Shown: positions 19,486-29,079 of the stretch, in pieces
How the letters are laid out: each line of letters opens with the position of its first letter
Position numbering within the stretch: position 1 is the stretch's first letter
Source: Alphaproteobacteria bacterium
GTDB lineage: Bacteria > Pseudomonadota > Alphaproteobacteria > Micropepsales > Micropepsaceae
Direction: 5' to 3'
NCBI GenBank assembly: GCA_947467345.1
Contig: CANIHD010000016.1
Span: 18,481-82,480 of the forward strand
DNA length: 64,000 nt
Position numbers and translations under genes: made by a program
Notes under the pieces: model-generated
The model's database searches: none
What the model was told of the DNA's origin: nothing
The model's input: only the letters and a program-made list of their open reading frames with translations

Positions 19486-20580
19486 TTAAATTGCCAAAGC
19501 GAGCTGATCGCCGACGCGCGGCGGCAGGCGGAATTGGGTGAGGTCCAGCGGTGTGCGCTTCTTGTTGAGGCCAAGGCGCCGGCACGCCATGGCAAAACGC
19601 TGCGCTATGATTTGGGCATAGGGACCGTTGCCGACCATGAGCGTGCTCCAATCGGCGTCGTAATCCTTGCCGTTACGCATGTTGCGGATAAGGCTCATCA
19701 CATGTTTGGCGCGGCCGGGCTCATGGGTTTCCAGCCATTCGCGAAAGAGATCTTTGATCTCCAGCGGCAGGCGCAAAAGCACATAGCCCGCGCTTTGCGC
19801 GCCAGCTTCGGCAGCTTCAGCCAACAGAGATTCAATCTCGTCGTCGGTGAGAGCGGGAATGATCGGCGCCATCATGATTCCGGTGGGAATGCCCACCGAC
19901 GACAGCACTTTGACTGTTTCCAGACGCTTGCTGGGCGTTGCCGCGCGCGGCTCCATATGGCGTGCCAGCTTGCGGTCGAGCGTCGTCACCGACAACGCCA
20001 CCTTCGCCAAGCCTTGCGACGCCATTTCTGACAAAATGTCGATGTCGCGCGCGATCAAAGCCGATTTGGTGACGATGCCGACCGGATGTTTGAACTTCAG
20101 CAGCACTTCCAAAATCGAGCGCATGATGCGGTATTCGCGCTCAATCGGCTGGTAGGGATCGGTGTTGGTGCCGATCGCAATCACTTGCGGGCGATAAGAG
20201 GGCTTGCGCAATTCGGCTTCAAGCAGTTTCGCCGCATCCGGTTTGAACAGAATCTTGCTCTCGAAATCCAAGCCGGGCGAGAGGCCGAGATAGGCGTGGG
20301 TTGGCCGCGCGAAGCAATAGACGCAGCCATGCTCGCAGCCGCGATAGGGATTGATCGACTGGCTAAACGAGATGTCCGGCGAATTGTTGCGCGCGATGAT
20401 GGTGCGCGATGCATCGCGCATGATTTCGGTTTTGAGCGAGGGCGGCGCTTCATCGTCGCCAGTCCAGCCATCATCGAACCCGACATAGTTCAGATTGTCG
20501 TAGCGGCTGGAGGCGTTCGAGCGCGCGCCGCGCCCATTGATGCGGCGAGAATCGACGGCGGCGGTCAGGAACTCTGTCAT
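19486..20580 (-). CDS. PA0069-family radical SAM protein
   Basis: About 364 aa from ATG 20580 (MTEFLTAAVDSRRINGRG); the track start adds 32 unlikely residues. The radical SAM cluster motif is in YRGCEHGCVYCFARPTHAYL (C-x3-C-x2-C), related to spore photoproduct lyase. The conserved N-terminal INGRGARSN run is typical of the PA0069 group, whose substrate is not known. Divergent from the TIGR04282 gene. Confidence 0.85.
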   Translation of the reverse strand: MTEFLTAAVDSRRINGRGARSNASSRYDNLNYVGFDDGWTGDDEAPPSLKTEIMRDASRTIIARNNSPDISFSQSINPYRGCEHGCVYCFARPTHAYLGLSPGLDFESKILFKPDAAKLLEAELRKPSYRPQVIAIGTNTDPYQPIEREYRIMRSILEVLLKFKHPVGIVTKSALIARDIDILSEMASQGLAKVALSVTTLDRKLARHMEPRAATPSKRLETVKVLSSVGIPTGIMMAPIIPALTDDEIESLLAEAAEAGAQSAGYVLLRLPLEIKDLFREWLETHEPGRAKHVMSLIRNMRNGKDYDADWSTLMVGNGPYAQIIAQRFAMACRRLGLNKKRTPLDLTQFRLPPRVGDQLALAI

Positions 20581-20678
20581 GCCCCGACTATAACGACCGA
20601 ATAGAACAAAACAAGAACATATTTGCCGAAGGCGGCCCAGTGCGCCATTATCGACGATGAGGGCGGGGACCGACATCT

Positions 20679-21320
20679 ATGAAATTAAAGGCAGCGGTGG
20701 TGGTTTTCGCCCAACCGGCGCGGGTTGAGGGCACCCGGCTGGCGCGTCAGCTTGGCGCCGCCGATGCCGCTATGGTGCATGGCCGCCTTCTAAACAGGAC
20801 CCTTAGACATTTGAGGGCTGGCGGCGTGCCAGTCGTCGTCGCCTTAGCGCCGGATGCAACCGGCTATCGCGACATCGCCGAGCGCGCGGGCGCCCAAATC
20901 ATGGTCCTGCCGGATGGTGACCCCGGCACGCGCCTCAATGCTGTTCTACGCCGCGCGAGTAGCGGTGCCATCCTGATCGATTCCGATACGCCGGGGCTCG
21001 ATGCTGTGCTGGTGCGCCACGCGGCCGAGGCGCTGGGATTATTCGACCTTGTCGTCGGGCCAAATTGGAGTGGCGGCACCTATCTGATCGGTGTGCGCGC
21101 CCCCACCTTCGCGTTTCGTCTGTTCGAGCATGTGCGGTGGAATACAAGGCATATGATCGAAGACCTTATCGAAGGCGCGCCGTCGCATTGGCGCGTCGGA
21201 TTGCTGCCGGTGCTGGCCGACGCGATGGATTCTGCAAGTCTGGGAGAACTGGCGAGCGATCACGCGCCGGCACGGCGCCGCTCGTCACGCCTTGGATTGA
21301 TTGAACTGAAACGGCGCTAG
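20679..21320 (+). CDS. TIGR04282/DUF2064 glycosyltransferase-like protein
   Basis: 213 aa with a nucleotidyl/glycosyltransferase GT-A fold. VVVFAQPARVEGTRLARQLG replaces the usual FxRxPxxGxxKTRL, and DGDPGTRLNAVLRRA, ILIDSDTPGLDA and VVGPNWSGGTYLIG follow the family order. Some members act in arsenosugar formation, but no arsenic genes are nearby, so no substrate is claimed. The N-terminal motif is less basic than usual. Confidence 0.75.
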   Translation: MKLKAAVVVFAQPARVEGTRLARQLGAADAAMVHGRLLNRTLRHLRAGGVPVVVALAPDATGYRDIAERAGAQIMVLPDGDPGTRLNAVLRRASSGAILIDSDTPGLDAVLVRHAAEALGLFDLVVGPNWSGGTYLIGVRAPTFAFRLFEHVRWNTRHMIEDLIEGAPSHWRVGLLPVLADAMDSASLGELASDHAPARRRSSRLGLIELKRR

Positions 21321-21362
21321 CGCCGTAGGGCGAAGCTCGTCGCATTTCGGATATGATGGCCT

Positions 21363-21872
21363 ATGACAGAAGTTCTACTCGGTGCAGGCCGAATGTTCGC
21401 GAGTCACTATCAGTTTGTGGTTTGCCAGGATCCCTTCGCGGCAATCAGCGACGATTGGCACTGGGGCGACGAAAGCATGAAGCTTGGCTTCACTGGCGCC
21501 CGTCACTTTCGAATAATCGGTACGGAGGCTGATTCAAACCAACACTGGATCGAACTCGTGGCGTCAGATTACCCGCCTAATTTTGCGGAATGGCAGCGCG
21601 TGACATGCGCTCATTTCCAAACATCCAGCGGCAACATTCACGTTATGCCGATCTTCGGGGGCGAACCTGTCATATCGGCCCATGTCAGCCATGGATATTA
21701 CGCTCTTTATGTTGCCGGACAAAATCTCGGAGTTGACCAGCATAGTCTTGGTGAGATTTCGGACACGGACTTCGCCAGTCGCAAAGACTTAGAATGGTAT
21801 CGGATTTTTTTAGTTCCGGGGGCGCCTGATAAACAGGGCCGTCTCAGTGACGCGCCGATGCCCATCAAATAA
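21363..21872 (+). CDS. hypothetical protein, ComJ-like layout (weak)
   Basis: 169 aa, no signal peptide or membrane segment. I do not recognise it firmly. The layout HYQFVVCQDP...DDWHWGDESMKLGF...F...IGTEAD...IELVA...HVSHGYYALYVAGQNLG recalls small beta-rich ComJ-like proteins (in Bacillus, an inhibitor of the NucA nuclease), but this is a visual impression only. Its codon use is visibly less GC-rich than its neighbours, which suggests recent gain. It lies 7 bp from the moaB stop (convergent). Confidence 0.55.
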   Translation: MTEVLLGAGRMFASHYQFVVCQDPFAAISDDWHWGDESMKLGFTGARHFRIIGTEADSNQHWIELVASDYPPNFAEWQRVTCAHFQTSSGNIHVMPIFGGEPVISAHVSHGYYALYVAGQNLGVDQHSLGEISDTDFASRKDLEWYRIFLVPGAPDKQGRLSDAPMPIK

Positions 21873-21879
21873 ATTCCAG

Positions 21880-22413
21880 CTAGCGCCGGTGTTCTTCCAG
21901 ACGCGGCATGATGTCGACGAAATTGCAGGGCATGTGACGCGAATCCAATTGGAATTTCAGGATTCCGTCCCAGCCGTCTTTTACCGCACCAGGAGAGCCC
22001 GGCAGTGCGAAGAGATAGGTGCCGTTGGCGACGCCAGCGCAGGCGCGGCTTTGAATGGTCGAGGTTCCGATTTTGGCGAAACTGATTTGGTGAAACACAG
22101 TTGAGAAGCCGTCGATCTCCTTCTCGAACACGCTGCGGAAGGCTTCCGGCGTGACGTCGCGCCCCGTCAGTCCGGTGCCACCAGTGGAAATCACCGCATC
22201 GATTTCAGGATTGGCGATCCAGCTTTTCAATTGCGTGGCGATTTCCTTGATGTCGTCGCGCATGATGGTGCGGTCGGCAACAGTATGGCCGGCGGCTTCA
22301 ATGCGCGCCGTAAGCGTGTCGCCTGACGTGTCGTCGCCGCGCGTGCGCGTATCGGAGACGGTCATGACCGCAATCCGGACCGGAATGAATTTTCGTTTTT
22401 CGTCGATGGGCAT
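21880..22413 (-). CDS. moaB: molybdenum cofactor biosynthesis protein B
   Basis: 177 aa of the MoaB/Mog family. AVMTVSDTRTRGDDTSGD, DAVISTGGTGLTGRDVTPEAF and LPGSPGAVKDGWD are the standard motifs. MoaB/Mog adenylate molybdopterin before metal insertion. No other moa genes are in the window, so it stands apart from the rest of the pathway. Confidence 0.93.
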   Translation of the reverse strand: MPIDEKRKFIPVRIAVMTVSDTRTRGDDTSGDTLTARIEAAGHTVADRTIMRDDIKEIATQLKSWIANPEIDAVISTGGTGLTGRDVTPEAFRSVFEKEIDGFSTVFHQISFAKIGTSTIQSRACAGVANGTYLFALPGSPGAVKDGWDGILKFQLDSRHMPCNFVDIMPRLEEHRR

Positions 22414-22448
22414 GGCGCGAGTGTAAGGCGAGGGCGTGGACGCGCCAA

Positions 22449-24194
22449 CTAGTTCTCAGCGGTGGTGGCGCTTATCGAGCGGTATTGCGGCCATTTGCCC
22501 GCGGCGAAATCGTCCAGCCCGTCCATCGGTTCACCCATATTAAGGCGATACATCCACAGATTGACCATCAGTCGCTTGATGTAATCGCGTGTTTCGGCGG
22601 TCGGGATGCTTTCGATAAAGAGGAGCGGATCGGATTTGTCGGCTTGCGCCTCGATCCAGCGCGAAAGATTGTTGGGGCCGGCATTATAGGCGGCGACCAT
22701 CTCGACCAGATTGCCGTTCTGCCGCTCGAGAAGCCCGGACAGATAACGCTGCCCCAGCGTCAGATTAAAGACGGGGTCGTCTAATTTGCTTCCGTTCTTA
22801 TTCGCCAGCGTCCTGTCCTTGGCGATGCCGGCTGCGGTCTGCGGCATCAATTGCATAAGCCCGCGCGCGCCGGCGCGCGAGCGCGCATCGACATCGAAGC
22901 GGCTTTCCTGACGCGCAATCGCAAACAGTACCGCGCGGTCGATGCGGAAGCCGTCTTCGGGCACGTAAGCCGGCATCGGATAGAGGCTGGTCAGGTAGAC
23001 GCTGCGATGCGCCGCCGTTTCTGCGGCACGTAGTTCCAACGTCGGCAACTCAAGCGCTCGGGCAAGCGCCGCGAAGGCGGGATCCAATTCCGGCGAGATG
23101 TCGCCGAAGGCGCGTCCGAGTTCGCGCTCGGCGGCCTCGTTATCGCCCAATTGCCAAAACGCCACGGCGCGGCGCGCGGCCGGCGTCTGCATAAGGGCAG
23201 CGAAGCTTTCCGGTTCGAGCGTCGGTTCGGTCAAAGTGTGGCCCGGCGTGTTGCCGAGCAGCCGCGCTGACAGCATCCCGTAAAACGTATCCGGTTGGTA
23301 CGAGGCGTTGGTGAGCAATGCGACCACGCGTTCCGGTTGGCCCGCACGGATGCGTGCGCGTGCCGCCCAGAAAGCGCCGCCGGCGATGTTGCGCGCCGAT
23401 GCGCCGCTGGTCTCGATCATCTTTTCAAAATGCGCGGCGGCAGTGTCGAATTGCCCCATGCGATAGGCGGCGAGCCCGGCAGTCCAGCGCGAAAGCGCCG
23501 CGTTGTTGGCGCTGCGTGCGATCAAGTTTTCCGAAAGACGAAACGCATCTTCGTCGTGACCTTGAGCCAAGTAGGCGGACGCCACATAGCAGGCCAGCCG
23601 GTCGATGTCGGCTTGCGGCAGGTTCGGGCCTGCTGTCAGTTTTAGCAGCGCAGCTTCGGCATTGCCTGGATGGTCATCGCGCGCGAACGCGCGGAACTGC
23701 GCCATCAATGTTTCGGCGCGCGGTGATTTCACAGGCAGATCGACATTGATTTCGAGATCGTAGCGTTGTCCACGCCAGCGTGCCTGAACGACACCCGCCG
23801 GAGCTTTCGCCTTTTTAGGCTTCTTGTGCATCGCTAATGCGCGCACGCGGTCGGCTTCGAAATGATCGCCATATTTGCTCAGCCACGCGGCGAGTTCGGT
23901 ATAAGTGCTGCTATAGCCAGGGCCGAGATAACGCTGCTGCAGAACGTATCCGACCAGCGATTTGTCGGTGAGCTTGTCGATGAGATCGTCGGCGTTGCGG
24001 AATTGTTTCTTGTCTTGCGCCGCGAAAATATCGCGATAGAGCGTGACGTCGACGTTTGCGAGAAATGACGGCGCTGCTGCACGCGGCGCAACGCGTGCAG
24101 GTGCAATACCTGAATCATTCGATTGCGCTAAGGCGAATGTCGGTGCCGCAAGCATAGCGGCAGCGCCGAGCGCGAAGATGCAGGCCAATTTCAT
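22449..24194 (-). CDS. soluble lytic transglycosylase (Slt70-like)
   Basis: 581 aa. Signal peptide MKLACIFALGAAAMLAAPTFALA; a long alpha-superhelical U/L region (about 40-400) with TPR-like repeats; C-terminal SLT domain with catalytic Glu in FAIARQESRFDVDARS and the lysozyme-like GLMQLMPQTA and VAAYNAGPNN motifs. It cleaves peptidoglycan glycan strands to anhydroMurNAc products, the feedstock for NagZ recycling. Confidence 0.92.
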   Translation of the reverse strand: MKLACIFALGAAAMLAAPTFALAQSNDSGIAPARVAPRAAAPSFLANVDVTLYRDIFAAQDKKQFRNADDLIDKLTDKSLVGYVLQQRYLGPGYSSTYTELAAWLSKYGDHFEADRVRALAMHKKPKKAKAPAGVVQARWRGQRYDLEINVDLPVKSPRAETLMAQFRAFARDDHPGNAEAALLKLTAGPNLPQADIDRLACYVASAYLAQGHDEDAFRLSENLIARSANNAALSRWTAGLAAYRMGQFDTAAAHFEKMIETSGASARNIAGGAFWAARARIRAGQPERVVALLTNASYQPDTFYGMLSARLLGNTPGHTLTEPTLEPESFAALMQTPAARRAVAFWQLGDNEAAERELGRAFGDISPELDPAFAALARALELPTLELRAAETAAHRSVYLTSLYPMPAYVPEDGFRIDRAVLFAIARQESRFDVDARSRAGARGLMQLMPQTAAGIAKDRTLANKNGSKLDDPVFNLTLGQRYLSGLLERQNGNLVEMVAAYNAGPNNLSRWIEAQADKSDPLLFIESIPTAETRDYIKRLMVNLWMYRLNMGEPMDGLDDFAAGKWPQYRSISATTAEN

Positions 24195-24242
24195 TCAGAT
24201 GCCCCCAGATGGACGAAACCGTAACCGTCCACCGTACTCAGC

Positions 24243-25079
24243 TCAGCTAAGCCCCAATTGTTCCATCTTCTCGGCAACGGAGCAGAGATCACGCCATGCC
24301 AAGCGCTTCGCCGCAGGTTGCCGGAGCAGATAAGCAGGGTGAAGTGTGGGCAACGTCGGCACGGAACGCAAGCCGTCCCCGGAAGTGGTTTGATAAACGT
24401 CCCATTTGCCACGTAAGCGTAGGATTCCCTCGGACGTGCCGAGAACATGACGCGCCGACACAGCTCCAAGAAGAATCAAAATTTCCGGATTTATGAGTTC
24501 GATATGGCGCTGCAGGAACGGCAGGAGCGATGCTGCCTCCTCGGGAGAAGGATCGCGATTTTGCGGCGGCCGCCATGGCAGAACATTGGTGATGTAGACT
24601 TTCGTGCGGTCGAGCCCGATGGCGGCGATCATCTGATCGAGTAATTTTGCTGCGCGGCCCACGAAAGGGATGCCTTGCGCATCTTCGTCGCGTCCGGGTG
24701 CTTCGCCGATCAGCATGATCTTCGCTGTGGGCGAGCCATCGCCGAATACGGTTTTGCTGGCGCCGCGTTTCAACTCGCCGCCGTCGAACGCTTCGAGCGC
24801 GGATTTCAATTCGGAGAGCGTACGGCAGGTGGAGGCAAGCGCGCGCGCTGCACCCGGTGCGGTGGATAGCGACACCTCCGCCGCTTGCTGGACGACATTA
24901 GGCGAGGACGGTCTAAGGTTGTGTGAGGTTTCGCGCGGAGGCTCAATGCCACGTTGCGCGGGCGGTGAGGTGGCCCGCGACAAACGGTCCACCGGCTCTT
25001 CTAAAATGGCTTCGTCAGCGCCGGCATCTATCAGCCAGCCCAGCGTCGCGAGCGCATCCTCCTTGGTAACACCGATCAT
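24243..25079 (-). CDS. uracil-DNA glycosylase, type 4-like
   Basis: About 278 aa from ATG 25079 (MIGVTKEDALATLGWLIDAG), the usual family start; the track start adds 20 residues. Motif A GEAPGRDEDAQGIPFVG and motif B HPAYLLRQPAAKRL are intact, with NVLPWRPPQNRDPSPEE between. The cysteines that bind the [4Fe-4S] cluster in type 4 enzymes are not seen: FDGG stands where FDGC is usual and EAASLLPF where a Cys precedes PF. Only two Cys are present in the protein. Confidence 0.85.
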   Translation of the reverse strand: MIGVTKEDALATLGWLIDAGADEAILEEPVDRLSRATSPPAQRGIEPPRETSHNLRPSSPNVVQQAAEVSLSTAPGAARALASTCRTLSELKSALEAFDGGELKRGASKTVFGDGSPTAKIMLIGEAPGRDEDAQGIPFVGRAAKLLDQMIAAIGLDRTKVYITNVLPWRPPQNRDPSPEEAASLLPFLQRHIELINPEILILLGAVSARHVLGTSEGILRLRGKWDVYQTTSGDGLRSVPTLPTLHPAYLLRQPAAKRLAWRDLCSVAEKMEQLGLS

Positions 25080-25165
25080 GGCGGCACTAGAGCCGAAAAC
25101 GGCGCCGAGTCGAAGCCAAACTTGCGGCGTTTGCCTCATGCCCGGGCGGGTCCCATAACTCGACC

Positions 25166-26824
25166 GTGAGCGATGCGCGCGAATCGATGGAATTCGATGT
25201 GGTGATCGTGGGGGCAGGGCCCTCGGGGTTGTCCGCCGCTATCCGGTTGAAGCAATTGGCGTTAGCTCAGGGACGCGAGGTCAGCGTCTGCGTGGTTGAG
25301 AAGGGCTCCGAGGTCGGCGCCCACATTCTTTCCGGCGCGGTTATCGATCCGATTGCCCTCAACGAACTCTTTCCGGATTGGAAGGCGCGGGGCGCGCCGC
25401 TCGAAACGGAGGTCACCGAGGACCGCCTGTATGTGCTGGGTCCTGCCCGTGGCTTCCGCTTTCCGTCCTTCCTGCTCCCGCCGCTGATGCACAATCGCGG
25501 CTTCTATATCGGTAGCCTGGGTCTTGTGTGCCGCTGGCTGGCGCGCGAGGCGGAGGCGCTGGGCGTAGAGATCTATCCGGGCTTTGCGGCGACCGCGCTG
25601 CTACGCGGGGACGCTGGCGAAATCCTCGGTGTTGTCACCGGTGACATGGGCGTTGGGCGCGATGGCCGTCACAAGGACAGCTTCACGCCAGGTATGGCGC
25701 TGCTCGCCAAATACACGCTGATCGCGGAAGGCGCGCGCGGCTCGCTGGCCAAGCAATTGATCGCCGACTTTGATCTCTCCAAAGACCGCAGCCCACAGAG
25801 CTTTGCCATCGGCTTGAAGGAATTGTGGGAGCTGCCGGCGGAAAAGCACCGGCCCGGCCTTGTCGTTCACACGCTGGGCTGGCCACTGGACAACAGCACC
25901 GGCGGCGGCACCTTCCTCTACCATTACGGCGAGCGCTTTGCCGCCGTCGGCATGGTCGTGCATCTCGATTATAAAAATCCGCACCTCTCGCCCTATGAGG
26001 AATTTCAGCGCTTCAAAACCCATCGAATGATACGCCCGATGTTGGAAGGCGGACGGCGGATCGCCTATGGCGCGCGCGCCATCACCGAAGGCGGCTGGCA
26101 GGCGGTCCCGAAACTCGCTTTTCCAGGCGGAGCGCTGATCGGATGCGCGGCGGGCTTTGTCAATGTCCCGCGCATCAAGGGTGGCCATAACGCCATGAAG
26201 ACCGGCATGCTGGCGGCGGAGGCTGCATTCGCCGCCATCAGCGAAGGCCGAGCGCATGATGTGCTCACGGACTACGAGAACGCCTACCTGAATTCGTTTG
26301 TGTATAAGGACCTCTTCCGCGTCCGCAATGTGAAGCCGTTGTGGTCGCGCTTTGGAACGGCGTTCGGAATTCTGCTGTCTGGTTTCGATCTTTGGACGAA
26401 CCAGCTCTTCGGGCTCAGCCTATTTGGGACGCTGACCAAGGAGGCGCCGGATTATGCCGCGCTAAAACCGGCATCCGCATCTCGCCGCATCGCATACCCC
26501 CCGCATGACAATGTCGTAAGCTTCGACAAAATGTCGTCGGTGTATCTTTCCGGCACATCCCACGAGGAAGATCAACCGGTCCATTTGACGTTGAAAGACG
26601 CCGATGTACCGATCCGCGAAAACCTGCCGCTTTATGACGAACCAGCGCAACATTATTGCCCGGCAGGCGTTTTCGAAATCGTGGCGGAAGCAGGCGCTAG
26701 CAAATTCGTGATCAACGCGGCGAATTGTGTGCACTGCAAAACATGCGACATCAAAGATCCGGCCCAGAACACTGTCTGGGTTCCGCCCGAAGGCGGAGAT
26801 GGCCCAAATTACGCCAGTATGTGA
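25166..26824 (+). CDS. electron transfer flavoprotein-ubiquinone oxidoreductase
   Basis: 552 aa. FAD-binding VVIVGAGPSGLSAAIRLKQL at the N-terminus (GTG 25166; ATG 25187 is also possible), a ubiquinone-binding membrane-surface domain, and the C-terminal [4Fe-4S] ligands in YCPAG and NCVHCKTCDIKDP. It passes electrons from ETF to the quinone pool during fatty acid and amino acid oxidation. etfA and etfB are not in the window. Confidence 0.95.
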   Translation: MSDARESMEFDVVIVGAGPSGLSAAIRLKQLALAQGREVSVCVVEKGSEVGAHILSGAVIDPIALNELFPDWKARGAPLETEVTEDRLYVLGPARGFRFPSFLLPPLMHNRGFYIGSLGLVCRWLAREAEALGVEIYPGFAATALLRGDAGEILGVVTGDMGVGRDGRHKDSFTPGMALLAKYTLIAEGARGSLAKQLIADFDLSKDRSPQSFAIGLKELWELPAEKHRPGLVVHTLGWPLDNSTGGGTFLYHYGERFAAVGMVVHLDYKNPHLSPYEEFQRFKTHRMIRPMLEGGRRIAYGARAITEGGWQAVPKLAFPGGALIGCAAGFVNVPRIKGGHNAMKTGMLAAEAAFAAISEGRAHDVLTDYENAYLNSFVYKDLFRVRNVKPLWSRFGTAFGILLSGFDLWTNQLFGLSLFGTLTKEAPDYAALKPASASRRIAYPPHDNVVSFDKMSSVYLSGTSHEEDQPVHLTLKDADVPIRENLPLYDEPAQHYCPAGVFEIVAEAGASKFVINAANCVHCKTCDIKDPAQNTVWVPPEGGDGPNYASM

Positions 26825-26875
26825 CTTGGAAATGAATTGCGCCTAGATTGGCGCCGAAATCCATAAGGCGCCGCA

Positions 26876-28582
26876 ATGCGCAAGACGATACTTCTCGGTT
26901 CGGCAGTCGCAGTCTCCTTGGCGCTCACCGCTTGCGCCACGCCCGGCGCGCGGTTGGACGGTTCGGCGTCGGTTGCGACGCCGGGAAATTCCACTGCTGG
27001 AACCTATCTCGCCGCGAATTTTGCGGCAGCTGAAGGCGACATCGGCAACGCCGCGCAATTCTACACCGAGATGCTGAAACAGGATCCGGGCAATCCGCAG
27101 CTTTTGGAGCGCGGCTTTGTGTTCGCGGCTTCGGGCGGTGATTTCGATACGGCGCTGCCTTTGGCGCAGCGCCTGGTCCAACTCGATCCTGACAATCTTC
27201 TTGCCCATCTGGTGCTGTCGATCGGCGCCTTTAACAAAGGCGACTACTCAGCAGTGCTCGACCGCATCGGCCTGGCGGGACGCGGTCCCTTCGCGATTCT
27301 GACAAGCACGGTGATCGAGGCGTGGGCGACGCAGGGCAACGGCCGCACCGACGACGCCATAAAGATTCTCGACAAGCTGAACGGCCAAATGGGCGTCGAG
27401 GGTCTGCAAGCCTTTCACAAGGCGCTGATCCTTGATGAAGCCAACCGGCCCGAAGAAGCTGAAGCGGCGTATAAGCGCGCGCTGCAATTGGTGGGCGCGG
27501 CGCCCCGCGCCAGCGACGCCTATGGCAGGTTTCTTCGCCGCCAGCATCGCAACGAGGAAGCGAAGGCGGTCTATGCGCGCGTCGCGCAAGGCGCGGCTAA
27601 TCCTATGGCGGCCATGGCGTTGGCGGAAATCGCGGCCGACCGGACCACGGAGCCTCTGGTTTCCACACCCGCGCAAGGCGCTGCGGAAGGCATGTTCGCC
27701 ATCGCTGCATCGCTCAACGCCGAGAATGGCGCCGAAGTCGCCATTCTCTATCTCAATCTCGCGCTTTATTTGCGCCCCGACCTTGATCTGGCTCGCGCGC
27801 TTCTCGGTGACCGTTACGAGCGTGGCGGCCAATATCAGATGGCGAACGAGGTTTACTCTCACGTCTCGCCGCAGTCGCCCTACAACGCGCTGGTTCAGGT
27901 ACAGAGCGCTCTCAATCTGGGCCGCATGGGCAAGACCGATGAGGCCGTCGCGAAAATGCGTGCGCTCGCGGCACAAGAACCAAACAACCCCGATGCGCTG
28001 ACGGCGCTGGCCGATCTTTTGCGCAGCGAAGAGCGTAATGCCGAAGCCATCCCGGAATACAACAAAGTCATCGGCATGTTGCCGCCGAATGACCCACGCA
28101 TGGCGAGCCTCTATTACGCACGCGGCATTGCCTATCAGACCACCGGGAATTTCGACGCGGCGGAAAACGACTTCAAGCGGGCGCTGGAGCTCGCGCCCAA
28201 CCGCGCCGATGTGCTCAATTTTCTCGGCTATAGCTGGGTGGATCGCGGCAAGAACCTGCCCGAAGCCGTTCGTATGCTCGAGAAGGCGCGCTTCTTGCGT
28301 CCGCAAGACGGTTACATTGCCGACAGCGTCGGCTGGGCCTATTACAAACTCGGTCGCTTCCGGGAAGCCGCCGAGATTCTGGAAGAAGCCGTGCAGCTTG
28401 CGCCGGGCGCTTCCGAAATGAACGACCATTTGGGCGATGCCTATTGGCGGGTGGGGCGCAAGCTCGATGCCCGTTTTGAATGGAGCCATGCGCTGCAATT
28501 GGGGCCGGAGCCGGATGTGCGTCCCGTGATCGAACGCAAGCTTCAACTTGGGTTAGACGCCGCGACCGATAGCGGGACGTAG
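26876..28582 (+). CDS. TPR-repeat lipoprotein
   Basis: 568 aa. Lipoprotein signal with lipobox LTAC (SLALTACATPG), so lipidated on Cys20. At least eight tetratricopeptide repeats span about 45-550, best seen in the C-terminal half (ALELAPNRADVLNFLGYSWV, VQLAPGASEMNDHLGDAYWR). Homologs are common in Alphaproteobacteria as periplasmic scaffold lipoproteins; the partner is unknown. It starts 51 bp after ETF-QO. Confidence 0.85.
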   Translation: MRKTILLGSAVAVSLALTACATPGARLDGSASVATPGNSTAGTYLAANFAAAEGDIGNAAQFYTEMLKQDPGNPQLLERGFVFAASGGDFDTALPLAQRLVQLDPDNLLAHLVLSIGAFNKGDYSAVLDRIGLAGRGPFAILTSTVIEAWATQGNGRTDDAIKILDKLNGQMGVEGLQAFHKALILDEANRPEEAEAAYKRALQLVGAAPRASDAYGRFLRRQHRNEEAKAVYARVAQGAANPMAAMALAEIAADRTTEPLVSTPAQGAAEGMFAIAASLNAENGAEVAILYLNLALYLRPDLDLARALLGDRYERGGQYQMANEVYSHVSPQSPYNALVQVQSALNLGRMGKTDEAVAKMRALAAQEPNNPDALTALADLLRSEERNAEAIPEYNKVIGMLPPNDPRMASLYYARGIAYQTTGNFDAAENDFKRALELAPNRADVLNFLGYSWVDRGKNLPEAVRMLEKARFLRPQDGYIADSVGWAYYKLGRFREAAEILEEAVQLAPGASEMNDHLGDAYWRVGRKLDARFEWSHALQLGPEPDVRPVIERKLQLGLDAATDSGT

Positions 28583-28667
28583 AACCGCTAGCGCCGGTGT
28601 TTTATATGTATGGGGATTGATTTGCGGCGCGAGGGTTCGCGCGGCATTGAAAAAAATGGGGTCGACG

Positions 28668-29063
28668 ATGCGGATGGGTATGTATTTGACAGCGATTGCC
28701 GGGCTTCTCTTTGCCGCGCCGGCTCTTGCGCATCACTCCTTTGCGATGTTCGATTCCGAAAAGACGATGACGATCGAAGGAACGGTGCAGGAATTCGAAT
28801 ACGTCAATCCGCATGCGTGGCTGCACATCGTTGCGATGGACGGCGCCGGCAAGGCAGCGAAATGGTCCATCGAAATGGGCGGCGTCAACGCCATCGTGCG
28901 CAGCGGCTGGAAGGCCGACACCGTCAAGCCGGGCGATCGTCTAACGATCCAAATCCATCCGCTGAAGGACGGCTCGCGCGGCGGTCAATATCTGGCAGCA
29001 AAACTTCCCGACGGCCGCACCATGGATGGCGGCGATCTCGGTCTGCCCCCAATAGCGCGCTAA
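28668..29063 (+). CDS. DUF6152 secreted protein
   Basis: 131 aa from ATG 28668; the track start is a TTG 17 codons earlier, and ATG 28656 is also possible. Signal peptide ending APALA-HHS, then a small all-beta domain with the family pattern AHHSFAMFD, NPHAWLHI, WSIEMGGVN, GDRLTIQIHPLKDGSRGG. Function unknown; exported. Convergent with the next gene. Confidence 0.75.
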   Translation: MRMGMYLTAIAGLLFAAPALAHHSFAMFDSEKTMTIEGTVQEFEYVNPHAWLHIVAMDGAGKAAKWSIEMGGVNAIVRSGWKADTVKPGDRLTIQIHPLKDGSRGGQYLAAKLPDGRTMDGGDLGLPPIAR

Positions 29064-29079
29064 TTCTGATTAGATTGAA

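Noticed and set aside
27248-28546. Minus-strand ORF of 432 aa
   Set aside because: Fully antisense to the TPR lipoprotein, Arg/His-rich shadow composition, no family motif.
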